From Linum tenue (taxonomy: Eukaryota; Streptophyta; Magnoliopsida; Malpighiales; Linaceae): a DNA stretch of 64,000 nt. How positions within the stretch are numbered: position 1 is the first letter of the stretch; each line of letters begins with the position of its first letter. The translations under genes were made by a program, and so were the position numbers. Positions 54,600 to 64,000 of the stretch are shown here, piece by piece. The stretch lies in assembly GCA_946122785.1 (NCBI GenBank), contig CAMGYJ010000011.1:40264513-40328512 (forward strand), in the 5' to 3' direction. The notes beneath the pieces were generated by a model. That model did no database searches, was not told the origin of the DNA, and saw only the letters and a program-made list of their open reading frames with translations.

Positions 54600-56061
54600 G
54601 AATTTGTGTATGTTTTGGACAACCGCTGAAATAACCATCATAAATCATATTTATGTCGGTTCAAAATAGAGTCAATTCATTAAAGAAAAAACACATTTTT
54701 TATTTTAATTGTAACATTTGTCTCGGTTGACTAACCAACTCAAATCACCACTTTTTTTTATAAAAAAATTGTCTGGGCCAGACGCATCTAGTCGCCGGTC
54801 TGTTTCAATCTCCGTTAATCTATCCACCCGCCGGCTTGTTTTTTTCTCACGAAAATCCAGCCACCACGACGAATCTCCATCCACCCTCCACGTCGTTCAC
54901 CTCACGAAAATCACCCACTTTTGGTCTCAAATCCTCCCCACCGGCCATTTTGCGTCTCACGCCATGGCTCTCCGCTGGATCTTCGCCGCCTGGCTCTGGA
55001 TCTCCAACGGATCTTCAACAAGCTGCCTCTAACCGTTCTTCTGTAGAGCATGTCGGAAACCTAGAATCTCAAGCTTGCTTCTCCAGAAGCAATCGTCTTT
55101 CTATATTGTTTGGAAACCCAGAATCTCCTGCTGCCTTTGCAAGCCATTGGACCCAGAATCTCCAGCTCCTCTCAATTCGCCAGCGGCCCTCCCCTGCTTT
55201 CCTCCCCTCTTTCTATGAATACCAACATGGCTATGGAAAAGGAACCACCAGATCCAGAAAACACAAGGGCACCCACAAACCAAGGCACATAGAAAACAGA
55301 ATCCCAAATCCAAACCCAGCTCACCCTCGCTCAAGCCCTTCATTTTCCCTCCTCCCAGCCACTTTACCACCGCCTCCACAACCCCCCTGAGTTGCGCCGC
55401 TGTGGCTTCTAGTGTGGCTTTACCACCATTTGAAATCAATTAAAACTGGACCCAACACATGCCTGGCCTTCATTTTGTGGAGAAGAAGGAGACGAATCGC
55501 AAAATCGGGACACTGGTGGAGACTAAGAAGCCTGCGATGGGAGAGTTTTAGGTTGAGTTGGTAGTGGTCGTCACAATGGATAGAGTAGAGGGGAAATTTG
55601 TGGAGAAAAGAAGAACAGTGAAGAGGGAAGCGACTAATCAGGTTAGGGAAAAAGAGAGACGGATAAAAATCTACACAAGGCCACATTGGGAGGGAAATCT
55701 CCCGCTTGGGAAATTTTGTCCAGGATTGAAATATTGAGAGCCAATTTGGGTGGGAAGGGGGTATTTGGGCGGGTATGTGAAAATATTTTATAGTCAATAA
55801 CCCAAAAAAATTGAAATTGAACTTTGTGCCAGTAAAGAAACGACTCAATTTGAATAATTGTGCTGATTTTGGCAGACTCAAATGTTAAGTGACACAAATA
55901 TTAGAGAATTGTGTCGGTTGCAAATTTAACCGAAATAAATAGCAAAAGAATGGCATCGGGCACTTACCCGACTCAAATAACCGACAAAAATTCTAAAATT
56001 TGTGTCGTTTAAGTTAACCAACACAAAGCAACCGGTGGAAAACAATGTTTTTCTTGTAGTG
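54600..56061. mobile_element. CACTA-element remnant with captured non-repeat core
   Basis: The right end is a complete CACTA terminus (ATGTTTTTCTTGTAGTG at 56045-56061). It is preceded by subterminal GTGTCGGTT / CGACACAAA / ACCGACAAAA motifs from about 55870. Similar GTCGGTTCAAAA and GTCTCGGTTGACTAACC motifs at 54655-54740 mark the other side, whose tip is lost. The core 54780-55700 is GC-richer with long overlapping frames on both strands (54836-55390 +, 55420-55881 -), but neither resembles a known protein. It may be transduplicated host sequence. Confidence 0.6.
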
Positions 56062-56219
56062 AAATGTTTATAACCCTTTTAGGATTTTTATTTATCTACT
56101 AAGACAGACAATGAGACTATTATAGTATTATGTGGTTCAATTTAATGGCAATTTTCAACACAAAGTAGAGCTTTATTCTTGGTGGGAAAGATGAAAAAAT
56201 AATAGGGCAAGTCACGTAA

Positions 56220-56223
<4 letters not shown>

Positions 56224-56286
<63 letters not shown>
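56224..56286. repeat. (TA)n microsatellite, 63 bp
   Basis: Uninterrupted TA repeats. The minus-strand frame over it (poly Ile-Tyr) is not a gene. Confidence 0.95.
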
Positions 56287-56288
<2 letters not shown>

Positions 56289-57055
56289 ATACGACTCGTA
56301 TGCTCCAGTTTTTTACACCGTTGATCTAATCTTACGTTCATGATTTATTATAATAAAGATATTTTATTAATAATAATTATAATTACTAATCGCACCCCTT
56401 TAATAATTATACGTACATCATAATTACTCAAACTATTTTTATCATCATAAATGATATTATGATACCTTATTTCTTTTAATCATACGTTTAAGCATCCCAT
56501 TGATTAAATAAAACTAAAGCTTAATGTTTATACATCGTCGTCGTCATCACACAAAGGCCAAAGCTACCTTCCTCATCAACTTCATCGAAGCCCATCCTTG
56601 TACCAAGCCACATCCCGCCAACATCTTCATCATTAAAACACACAGTAGCCACTAACAACACCATCATAACTAAAAAGGGAACAAAACTCCATCGGTAAAA
56701 TCAGCTGTGCGATTTTCGGATAGTAGCGTTCTTACTTGCTCGCTTCCTTCACCAATCACCATCACTAACAACACCTATTGCTCGCTTCCTTCGTCCTCGT
56801 CCCGACGTTCTCGACCGCCATGGCCTCCCACCCCAGCAAATCAAGCTTCGCCTTACCGTTAAGCTCCATCGTCGACGGTTCCCGCAAGGCCCTACTGTCT
56901 CGACCCCAATAATGATGATTTCGTCGGGTAATAGGGACGGTTAGGAATCAATTACATGAATTAGATTCTTAATTTAGTATTTTATCTCTTCTTGCACCCC
57001 CCCCCCCTCATCTTCTTCTTGCTCCAGCTCTATTATTCATCAACTGCAGAAAATA
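56287..57055. other. No gene established
   Basis: AT-rich at first, then a GC-richer stretch 56520-56920. That stretch has ATG 56819 (MASHPSKSSFALPLSSIVDG) ending after 30 codons. It might be a first-exon or transit-peptide remnant, but nothing supports it downstream. A run of 11 C lies at 56997-57007. Confidence 0.35.
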
Positions 57056-57087
57056 GAGAGAGAGAGAGAGATAGAGAGAGAGAGAGG
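57056..57087. repeat. (GA)n microsatellite
   Basis: Interrupted once by GATA; about 15 GA units. Confidence 0.9.
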
Positions 57088-58285
57088 AGGCGTTCTTTTT
57101 TATTATTTATTGGCTTGTGGTTCTATGGCATAATTATTTAGACACAAAGCTCTTTGTTTTTTGCCCCCTCTTTATTGGTAAATAAAGCTCCCTTTTACTA
57201 GCTTCATTATGTAACTCGGTTGTAGAACATCGTGACCAGAGGGGAAGAGGTAGAGGAAGACGATGAGTAGCATCTTGGGACTGCGATGGAGTTTTTTGAT
57301 GGGCCAGAAACTTATATTGGCTTGGCACACACGATGACGCTTGAAGCTCCGTCACTATTTTTCCATAAGCTATTAATTGGGCCGAGTACGTGTATGAGCT
57401 CAAGTAATTAAGGCTGGAATAAATCACAAGTTAAAATAATTTAAACCAGTCCAATATATAAACAATTCTTGTATCGGCATATCCTCTTTCATCAAAAGTT
57501 GTACCTGTTGCTATAACTTGAAGACAGATTATTTGTCATCGGCTGGAATCATGGGTCTGGCTATAACCTTTTCCTTTGGATATGGTTTGTGACATTTTCT
57601 TTTCTAGGTTGGATTAGGTTAGGTCGTCTGGAGAAGGTAATATACATACATTCTCAATCTATGTAATCGGTGTGTTCATTACTTTTTGCATTTTCGATGT
57701 CCCAATTGGTTTTAACATCACCATTGTCTGCGTATACCTGCTAACCTTCCTACTCGTTGCACCATTGTTGAATTTTCGCGTTCATGTGCATGAGAGGTGG
57801 TTTGCTAACATGCTTGACTCCTTTGAATTTGAGTCTTTGATAATACTTGAAAAGTATCTACTATTTCAACCGAAACTATGATTTTGTTGACAATACTATA
57901 GCGGGTAAATTGAGATTATTAAAATCAAGTTCATGTCTAGTCAGTGGAAATATTTAATTCCATTATTGATCACTAAGATTAGTTAAATAGGTCAATTTGT
58001 TCATTCTCCATTACCTTCCGTTAGTCTCCACTGACAACATCAGTTTTTGTTGACGTGGCTAACAAAACTTACAAAGTCAGCCAAATTTGACACACCATGT
58101 CATAAAACCTAACCCGACACGTCAATAACCCTAACTTGCAACCCGACCCCTTTTTTCACTACGAATGTGTAAGAGGAAGGAGAAACTATTTCTAGATAAC
58201 GTAAAGAGCAAACGTGAGGCAAAGAGGAAGGAAAAGAATAATCATCATGTGGTGGGGTGCACACGAAACTATTTCTTAGTATCTA
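57088..58285. other. No gene seen
   Basis: Open frames at 57134-57427 (-) and 57672-57881 (+) have no recognisable family. ACCCGACACGTC/AACCCGACCCC phrases near 58105-58150 recall the CCCGA minisatellite. Confidence 0.4.
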
Positions 58286-58683
58286 CCAAGGTTGTCAACC
58301 TGCGGGTTGAACCGAACCTGGTCGAGCTAGTGGATGAAGGGTTAACGGGTCATCCGTTTTACCCCGAAAATATGAAAAGAGTCATTATATTGTACTTATC
58401 CTGATAAATTATATCAAATCTCATCTAACATATGAGTAATAACATATAACATTACACCAAAGTAACATATCGTACTTAGATCCAACATATAGTGAAAATT
58501 CACACACACTTATATAATATCAATATTCAAATGTTCAACTAAGGATTCCAAATATTGAGTTAAGCGAAAAGAAAAATAAGAAAATATGCGCATTTCGCAA
58601 ACCAAAGAAAAAATAGCACAATTTGACCTTTAACCCGATATCCTGTGGCACAAGTGGGTCAACCCGTGGGTTGACAACCTTGG
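58286..58683. mobile_element. MITE, 398 bp, TIR CCAAGGTTGTCAACC
   Basis: The first and last 15 bases are perfect inverted repeats (CCAAGGTTGTCAACC at 58286 and GGTTGACAACCTTGG at 58669-58683). Similarity continues inward as TGCGGGTTGAACC versus CACGGGTTGACCC. The interior is AT-rich and non-coding. Flanks (TATCTA / GATCCA) do not give a clear duplication, so the superfamily is not assigned. Confidence 0.8.
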
Positions 58684-59550
58684 GATCCACACATATTTCT
58701 CATCTTTTGACCTCTCTAAAATTATTTTTGTTCCAAATAAATTTTACGACTCTATCTTTTAATTATTTAGACTCAAGTATTCATTTTACTATATTTATAA
58801 TTCATTTATAAAGTATTTTCTCTATGTTATGTAAAAGATTTCAATATCGACCTTATTTTTCCAGATAACATATAAGAGTAGGTCGAACTGTCCCGCGCGA
58901 GTATAATCCGGCATGACCCGCACTTAATTCGGAGTGAGTATGGGCATTGAGGTACCTTGTTTGGCTTCAACCTTAGTAGTGTCTAAACCGCTAGTCTTCA
59001 ACCTATATGTCCTAAGTTCGGATGTCTTAAGTTCAACCTGTATGATAGCAACCCGTAGATTCATGACCCAACCCATGTTACAATTATTGTACTGAGTTTC
59101 ATACACCAAACATATTGTATAGGATATCATATTAGCATTTTGTGTAGCTTATAAGGAATAACATCTTCAACTTCGTTCGGTAAATGTTTCTCAAATGTAT
59201 TTACCTTATCCAACATGATCACAAACAAATCGTAAGATGCTAATATTGTTGAGTATTTTGAATTTAGTATTTTAAAAATCAAAGTATATGAATTGGATGA
59301 TTAAACCGACTAAACCTAAACCACCAGTCCATCAACCCTAATTTTTAGTTGGGGTGAAAGAAGTAATTAGTAATTACATTTAAGATTCCCTCCACACCAC
59401 ATTTTCGTTCCAAGCGGGAAGGAGACAAAATTGAACATTTTTTAATTTCACTTTTCCATTTTCACAAAACCATTTTGTTCTATCCGCCAAAATTTTGGCC
59501 TCTTCCTATCATGAGAAGCCGCCCATTATCTCATTTGTTCTAACCCTCGA
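58684..59550. other. No gene seen; probable upstream region of the next unit
   Basis: AT-rich sequence without a coding signal. The last 150 bases are pyrimidine-rich and could be a decayed promoter. Confidence 0.35.
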
Positions 59551-61432
59551 GTGCTCCAACCCACAGTCTTGCAAGCAGTCCTCACCCCCTCGTTTCAGTT
59601 TCCAATCAACCCACTTTTCCTAAACAAATACACCAGGTCTTCGAGGCCCAGCTCGGCGAAGGTGGTCCCTCTGGAAGACACAACCGAGTTATTCAAAGTT
59701 GGATATTGCTCCTCCTTCCCCCGTTCAGATTTATGTGTTAAAAAACTTAATTGATTATGCTCCACGATATGTTTGATCGTGCTTCGGAGAGTTCTCTGAG
59801 TAGTGGGGTTTGATTGATTAGAATTGGTTGAAAGAATGGTGTCTTTCGTTGAGTTATACCTTATACGTGGATTGTTTTGTTTTGTTAAAATCAACTTTCT
59901 GTTTGAAATGCAAAGAGTAGAATTTCTTATAATTAGCAATTAGTTGTCTTTTGAGCAGGATGTGAAGGGAAAGGTAGCGATTTTGAATTTTGAGTTGTGC
60001 TTTCTGTGCGCAGGGACGCCAAGGCTCTGCAGGAGAAGTTGGCTAAGAAAGCAGCGCAAGCCGCATAGGAGAATCTTACAGAGGTGAAGGGAACGCTAAG
60101 AAATATTGACATGGAATTTGATCTGAAAGCAAGTTGTTTATTTGATCTTTTTGTGGCCTTGATTTCTCAGTTGCTTTTTCCTTACATTAGGTTGATAATA
60201 TCTCTCAAATTAGAAAGCTGAATCAAATGTATTGCTAACTAGAATAGATTGTTGCGTAGATATGTGGTAGATGATTGGTATTCCATCGAGACGTGCCGAA
60301 TGAGAGTGCTAATTCTATGATTGTTGCGTAGATATGAGGTTTCGACACTTCTCAAACGCTATTGGAATTTGATGATGGGCTTTTAGAAAAGCAACTAATT
60401 TTAGTTTTCTGCTCCTGCTGAAAGGTGATGTCATATTTCCGTGTTAATGTGTTGTTAAGAGTATCACTGACAAATTAGCAGTTTACAGGTTCCTCAAAGT
60501 GATGGCCATGGTATGGGATGGAGGCTAAAGTTGTTCGAACAGGAGGGTGAGTTGTAAGAACTTCCTTCTAATCCATTTATGATTCATTATTCTGTTATTT
60601 CTATGAGAGGTTTCTTCAGTGTTTGGAGAGATGCTCGTGTTAGTTGGAAATCTGGTCGATTTGGGGCTTATGAATTGGTTTCTGAAAATGGGTATATTTC
60701 AGATTTCCATTTCACCATATGCTTGATAGTGCAGATTCGTTAGTTGTCTGAGCACTAGGGTTGGATTAATATAACTTGGTGGAAGAAATGTCATAGTTGG
60801 TTGAACTTAACCTTCTGCTTTTTTGACCTCTTGCAGGGTATTAATAGAGGGTGAATTGTGGAGTATATGGCTGATGAAGGAAAACATGGGTGCAAATTTC
60901 TCACCTCCTTTAAAGAAGAGGTTGTGGCAAGGTTAGTCAATCCAGACAATAGGAAATTAAACCCGATCTAGAAAATATGCAACGAGTCATTATGTAATTG
61001 CACTGTACATGATCTGCAGACATTATGTAATTAGAAGGCAGGCAATTAAAGTTCCAATCTTTTTCAAGACTGTTCCTGAATTCAGAATTTGTATATACTC
61101 TACAGGATCTGCTGACATTATGGGCAATGGCAAGAAAGGAGTTCGAAGGCTTGCATTCCCAGTTGTAGAGTGATCTCACACAATTTGTAGCAGATGTTGT
61201 TCTACTTAGAATCTATCTTGTTTAGAGTTTTATAGCATGAAACTCCTCTACAAAGAATTCTGCTTGCATCAGCCTGGGTATTCTGATTATGTAAAATATC
61301 AGTGTTTCTCCCTGACAGTGTTCATTGATTCATATATGTTTTGTAGGCATTCCGGTTGAGGAGATGGCGAGGAGGCATTTTCAGTTTAACCAGGTGTTTG
61401 GTCGTACTGCCACCCAAGGTGATTTTTGCTGA
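59551..61432 (+). pseudogene. Unidentified multi-exon pseudogene
   Basis: Five exon-like blocks in one direction look like one decayed gene. (1) 59551-59695 ends KVVPLEDTTELFK with a Ser/Arg/Pro-rich, transit-peptide-like start. (2) About 60013-60130, after GTGCGCAG, reads DAKALQEKLAKKAAQAA, TAG, ENLTEVKGTLRNIDMEFDL. (3) About 60488-60548, after TTACAG, reads VPQSDGHGMGWRLKLFEQEG. (4) 60838-60930, after TTGCAG, has an early TGA and then EYMADEGKHGCKFLTSFKEE followed by VVAR. (5) 61347-61428, after TTGTAG, reads IPVEEMARRHFQFNQVFGRT. Blocks 2 and 4 contain stops and block 5 is out of phase with 4. I do not recognise the family. Confidence 0.45.
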
Positions 61433-62834
61433 CTTGTAGACCACAAATGGGTTGCCTTTTTAACTACGGATCTAGCCGTGTTGAGTCTAATGCTTGTCAG
61501 CAACTGAACTATTCATTACAGATTATGTGCTACAATGTATGCATTTTCTCTTATGGCTAAGAAGAGAAATTATACACTTGTCCCTTACTACAGTTGCTTA
61601 CTAATGACCATTTTTATTAAATTTGACATGAATGAATCATAATCTGGTTGATTGGGGCCTATGAATTGGTTGCTTACAAATTAAGATTTTGAACCGCTTT
61701 ATTATCACCTTTGTGAAATCCTGTGGCCTTCTGCAAGCTGATAAGTTGCTATTAACAATTCAGGTTATGCGTAGGGGGTGAGCTCTAGGATAGAATACTT
61801 ACAAGGTTTGATTTCTCTCCATGTTCTAGTTATACTTGATATTTTAGGATGTATCTTTGTAGATTAGCTATTTTAGGTCTAGTCTCTTTTTTGTACTGGG
61901 GGAGCTCAGGGACGGTACTTGTTGTTCTTTTGAGGTTGAAAATACCCAGAAGATGATGCAAAGGCGGTAATTGTGCAGATATTGAATGTTGTATCTTTCT
62001 GTCATCTACAAGGTGTGGTGCATTGTGATCAAAAGCAGTTATAATACATGCAGTAGATATTAGGATAGTTGGCAAAGAGAGAAATGCGTCTTTATAGCAA
62101 TACGGGTTTCTCATCCCAACCTAACCATTATCTATAGAATTGCTAACAGTAGATGGGACTAAATTTTTTTAGAAGATTGATTACACCACGGAAGCTGAAT
62201 GGATCCAGATTCTTCTGTGGTTGTTGTAATGAGGATTTTTTGTAGACTAGACTTTTAGTGATGCTCGGTTTCAGAATTTCACACTAACTCATTAAGTGAG
62301 ATGTTGAGCACCAATACATGTTGTTAAGTATTTCACCCATTGTTCTGACTTCTTATAAATGGGTTCGTTAGCTGGTTCTCCCATGCTTTTCATTTTCTTT
62401 TTCCCTTTCCTTAAAAATCCAAGACTGAATTGAACCATTTCCTTATTGTTGCAGCCTCGCGCATATTTTGACCCCAGAGGTTGATCTATTCATGTACTCA
62501 GAAGTCAGAATAGGAATGTTGATTGAGGTTCATGTTTCCTGTTCTTTTTTATTGCATCAGCTGCAAGGCTCTCTCATAGTTCTTGATAGGATGGGTTAGA
62601 TTAGATATCCTTGTGCTGCTACGAAATGGGATGCTTGGGAAGGTTAACATGCTGGCCAGACATAAATGATACCGACCTTATAATATCCCGAATGTGAGTA
62701 TTTATCTTACTTTCTAGAACTAGTGAATGTTGTCCTGGTTTCCCTCTTCTCTAATTGTGCCTTTGTTCTCCTATATTATTACAGAGATCTTGGCATCCCT
62801 CTCTGACTGCTGGTTTCTCAGTCAGGACAAGTTT
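61433..62834. other. No gene seen
   Basis: Intron-like AT-rich DNA. Open frames at 61830-62114 (-) and 62727-62930 (+) show no family signature, and the latter is a shadow of the LINE relic. Confidence 0.4.
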
Positions 62835-63390
62835 CCGGGATGGCAGGCTTCCCTTTCAAAACAACATGGTAGCAGCAAATTCCCAAGGTTTGCTCGTTCA
62901 TGTGGACTGTATACCAAAAAAGGATCTTAGCGTCGGATGCATTGAAGAGGTATGGATGGGAGCTACCGAGTAGATGTGTTTTGTGTTTGACAGCCGAGAA
63001 AGACATTGATCATATCTTTATCAGATTTAGCTTTGCGAAGTTGTGGGAACTCATTAGTAAGTTTAGAGTGGTATATCAATAGCAAATGCAGAATGGTCTC
63101 AGCAAAAACCGAAGAATCCAAGTGAGTGGTGTACAAAAAATTACTACATGCACTCTGCTGGAGTTTGTGGAAGGAGAGAAACGCTAGAATCTTTGAGGAG
63201 GTTTCAGCCATGCCGCAGGTTGTTTGCTATATAATTGGCTGTCAACTAACAAGTTGGCTAATTAGTACAATGAAAGTAGAGCGGGAAGTTGCTGAAGGAT
63301 GGCTTGCTTTACTAAAGAGAAGGTTGCTTCTGTCACAAAGACTGGAACCAGGCTTAATTAGTAGAGAGGTGGATGGCAGCAAATGAATTG
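62835..63390 (+). pseudogene. LINE-type reverse transcriptase 3' end: zf-RVT domain and tail
   Basis: In one frame from about 62835 the sequence has FPFKTTW, TAG, then PKVCSFMWTVYQKRILASDA, RYGWELPSRCVLCLTAEKDI and DHIFIRFSFAKLWELIS. This is the zinc-binding domain that follows plant non-LTR reverse transcriptases (CxxC...H, W anchors). It continues after stops as LHALCWSLWKERNARIFEEV, the usual segment before the RNase H domain. The RT core and RNase H are missing here. An in-frame TAG and frame changes show it is dead. Confidence 0.8.
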
Positions 63391-64000
63391 AGTCTAGCGA
63401 CAGGCTACTTCTGTCTATGTGTAGAGCCAAGAACTGAGAGCCTGAGAGCTAGTTGTTGTGATCTTTTACGGGGTGCAAGGGGCAATGAATTCTCTTTGTA
63501 TGCTATTATTGGTTTTTGGGGATTTGTTTTGGGATGTTGCTGGTGACAATGGTCCCTTGCCAGTGTTTCTTTTTTAATGGTTGATAGTGAATGGTTGTCG
63601 ACTCTTGAAAGAATGGTCCCTCTGGTGTATAGTGAATGTAAGCTGCCAATTAACTTTTGACTCCATGTAATGTAAGCTGCCAATTAAGCCTTCAGCTCAA
63701 CCACCAAAGCAGAAGCAGCATCGAGCTATGATTTGAGATTTTATAGCTCAAAGAATCTGCTACTTAAGCCTATAGAGGTCCCCCTCAGACTATTTAAGCT
63801 CCTTCTTCCAGTAAAGAGCATCTCGCTCCTTTGCTCAATGCCTAGGAACAACCCCACCTTTTCCCCTCTAGATTCTCAACCTGCAAACAAAAAAGGATCC
63901 ACAAGAAACAACTCAGAGCTTGTTGCCATTTGTTAATCGAACTTCACTGAAGTATGATATAGAGAAGTTACACCCGAGGCATTTAATTCCTAGTGAGGTT
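63391..64000. other. No gene seen
   Basis: A short direct repeat GTAAGCTGCCAATTAA lies at 63638 and 63673. No coding exon was recognised. Confidence 0.4.

Noticed and set aside
54836..55390. 184-codon Pro/Ser-rich frame
   Set aside because: It lies inside a CACTA remnant, with an equally long frame on the other strand and no recognised domain.
56120..56341. Minus-strand frame of alternating Ile-Tyr
   Set aside because: It is translation of the (TA)n microsatellite.
1..64000. tRNA, rRNA, CRISPR arrays, bacterial operons
   Set aside because: No cloverleaf, rRNA motif or regularly spaced repeat-spacer array was seen. The tRNA-Asp-like sequence at 17794 is a primer-binding site.

Overview
The window is nuclear DNA of a flowering plant, almost certainly a eudicot. 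GT-AG introns are short, and the recognisable genes are plant families: FAR1/FHY3-type, NUCLEAR FUSION DEFECTIVE 6, PTC52-like Rieske oxygenase, DRP2 dynamin and Ulp1/C48 protease. Much of the rest is plant transposable elements (Gypsy, Copia, PIF/Harbinger, CACTA, MULE-related, LINE, MITEs). I cannot name a species. All exon models were built by eye from splice sites and reading frames, without alignments or transcripts.

Layout. 1-5.2 kb: relics, namely a LINE-type RNase H piece, an hAT-like MITE with a perfect 8-bp target duplication, and shuffled exon fragments including the GTPase P-loop region of a DRP2 dynamin. 5.4-8.8 kb (-): a seven-exon FAR1-related/MULE-transposase gene with all three catalytic acids, broken by one base in a homopolymer. 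9.4-10.6 kb (+): a decayed PTC52-like Rieske oxygenase. 11.6-14.2 kb (-): an Ulp1-type cysteine protease that resolves into eleven exons, all in frame (411 aa), with the full catalytic set. 16.4-24.6 kb (+): a complete, young, non-autonomous Gypsy-type LTR retrotransposon (TSD GTTCA, tRNA-Asp primer site, gag and protease, no reverse transcriptase or integrase core) full of copies of the palindrome GCACGGCCGTGC. 25.2-25.5 kb (-): two exons of an NFD6-like gene. 27.6-31.5 kb: a whole PIF/Harbinger element (TSD TTA) with a SANT-like ORF and a DDE transposase, both frameshifted.

32.0-43.1 kb: a giant inverted repeat with arms of about 3.95 kb around a 3.2-kb loop. Each arm is a non-autonomous CACTA element joined to a piece of an uncharacterised gene that looks like a DUF3883/NO VEIN-type PD-(D/E)XK domain behind a mitochondrial-like presequence. 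The outer ends are CACTA termini, so the unit looks like a macrotransposon. It sits inside an older CACTA relic that ends at 43.65 kb. 46.3-53.8 kb: a second palindrome (arms 3.5 and 3.8 kb, spacer only 120 bp) carrying the same gene head to head, plus a Copia fragment and a CCCGA-rich minisatellite in each arm, but no CACTA. The gene fragment is therefore present four times in about 17 kb, always with its 5' end facing the centre of a palindrome.

53.8-64 kb: telomere-like degenerate repeats with a 174-bp tandem duplication, a CACTA 3' remnant, microsatellites, a MITE, an unidentified multi-exon pseudogene, and a LINE 3' end. No tRNA, rRNA or CRISPR was seen. The only coding unit that appears intact is the Ulp1 gene; the FAR1, Harbinger and NFD6 units are each one or two single-base changes away from open.
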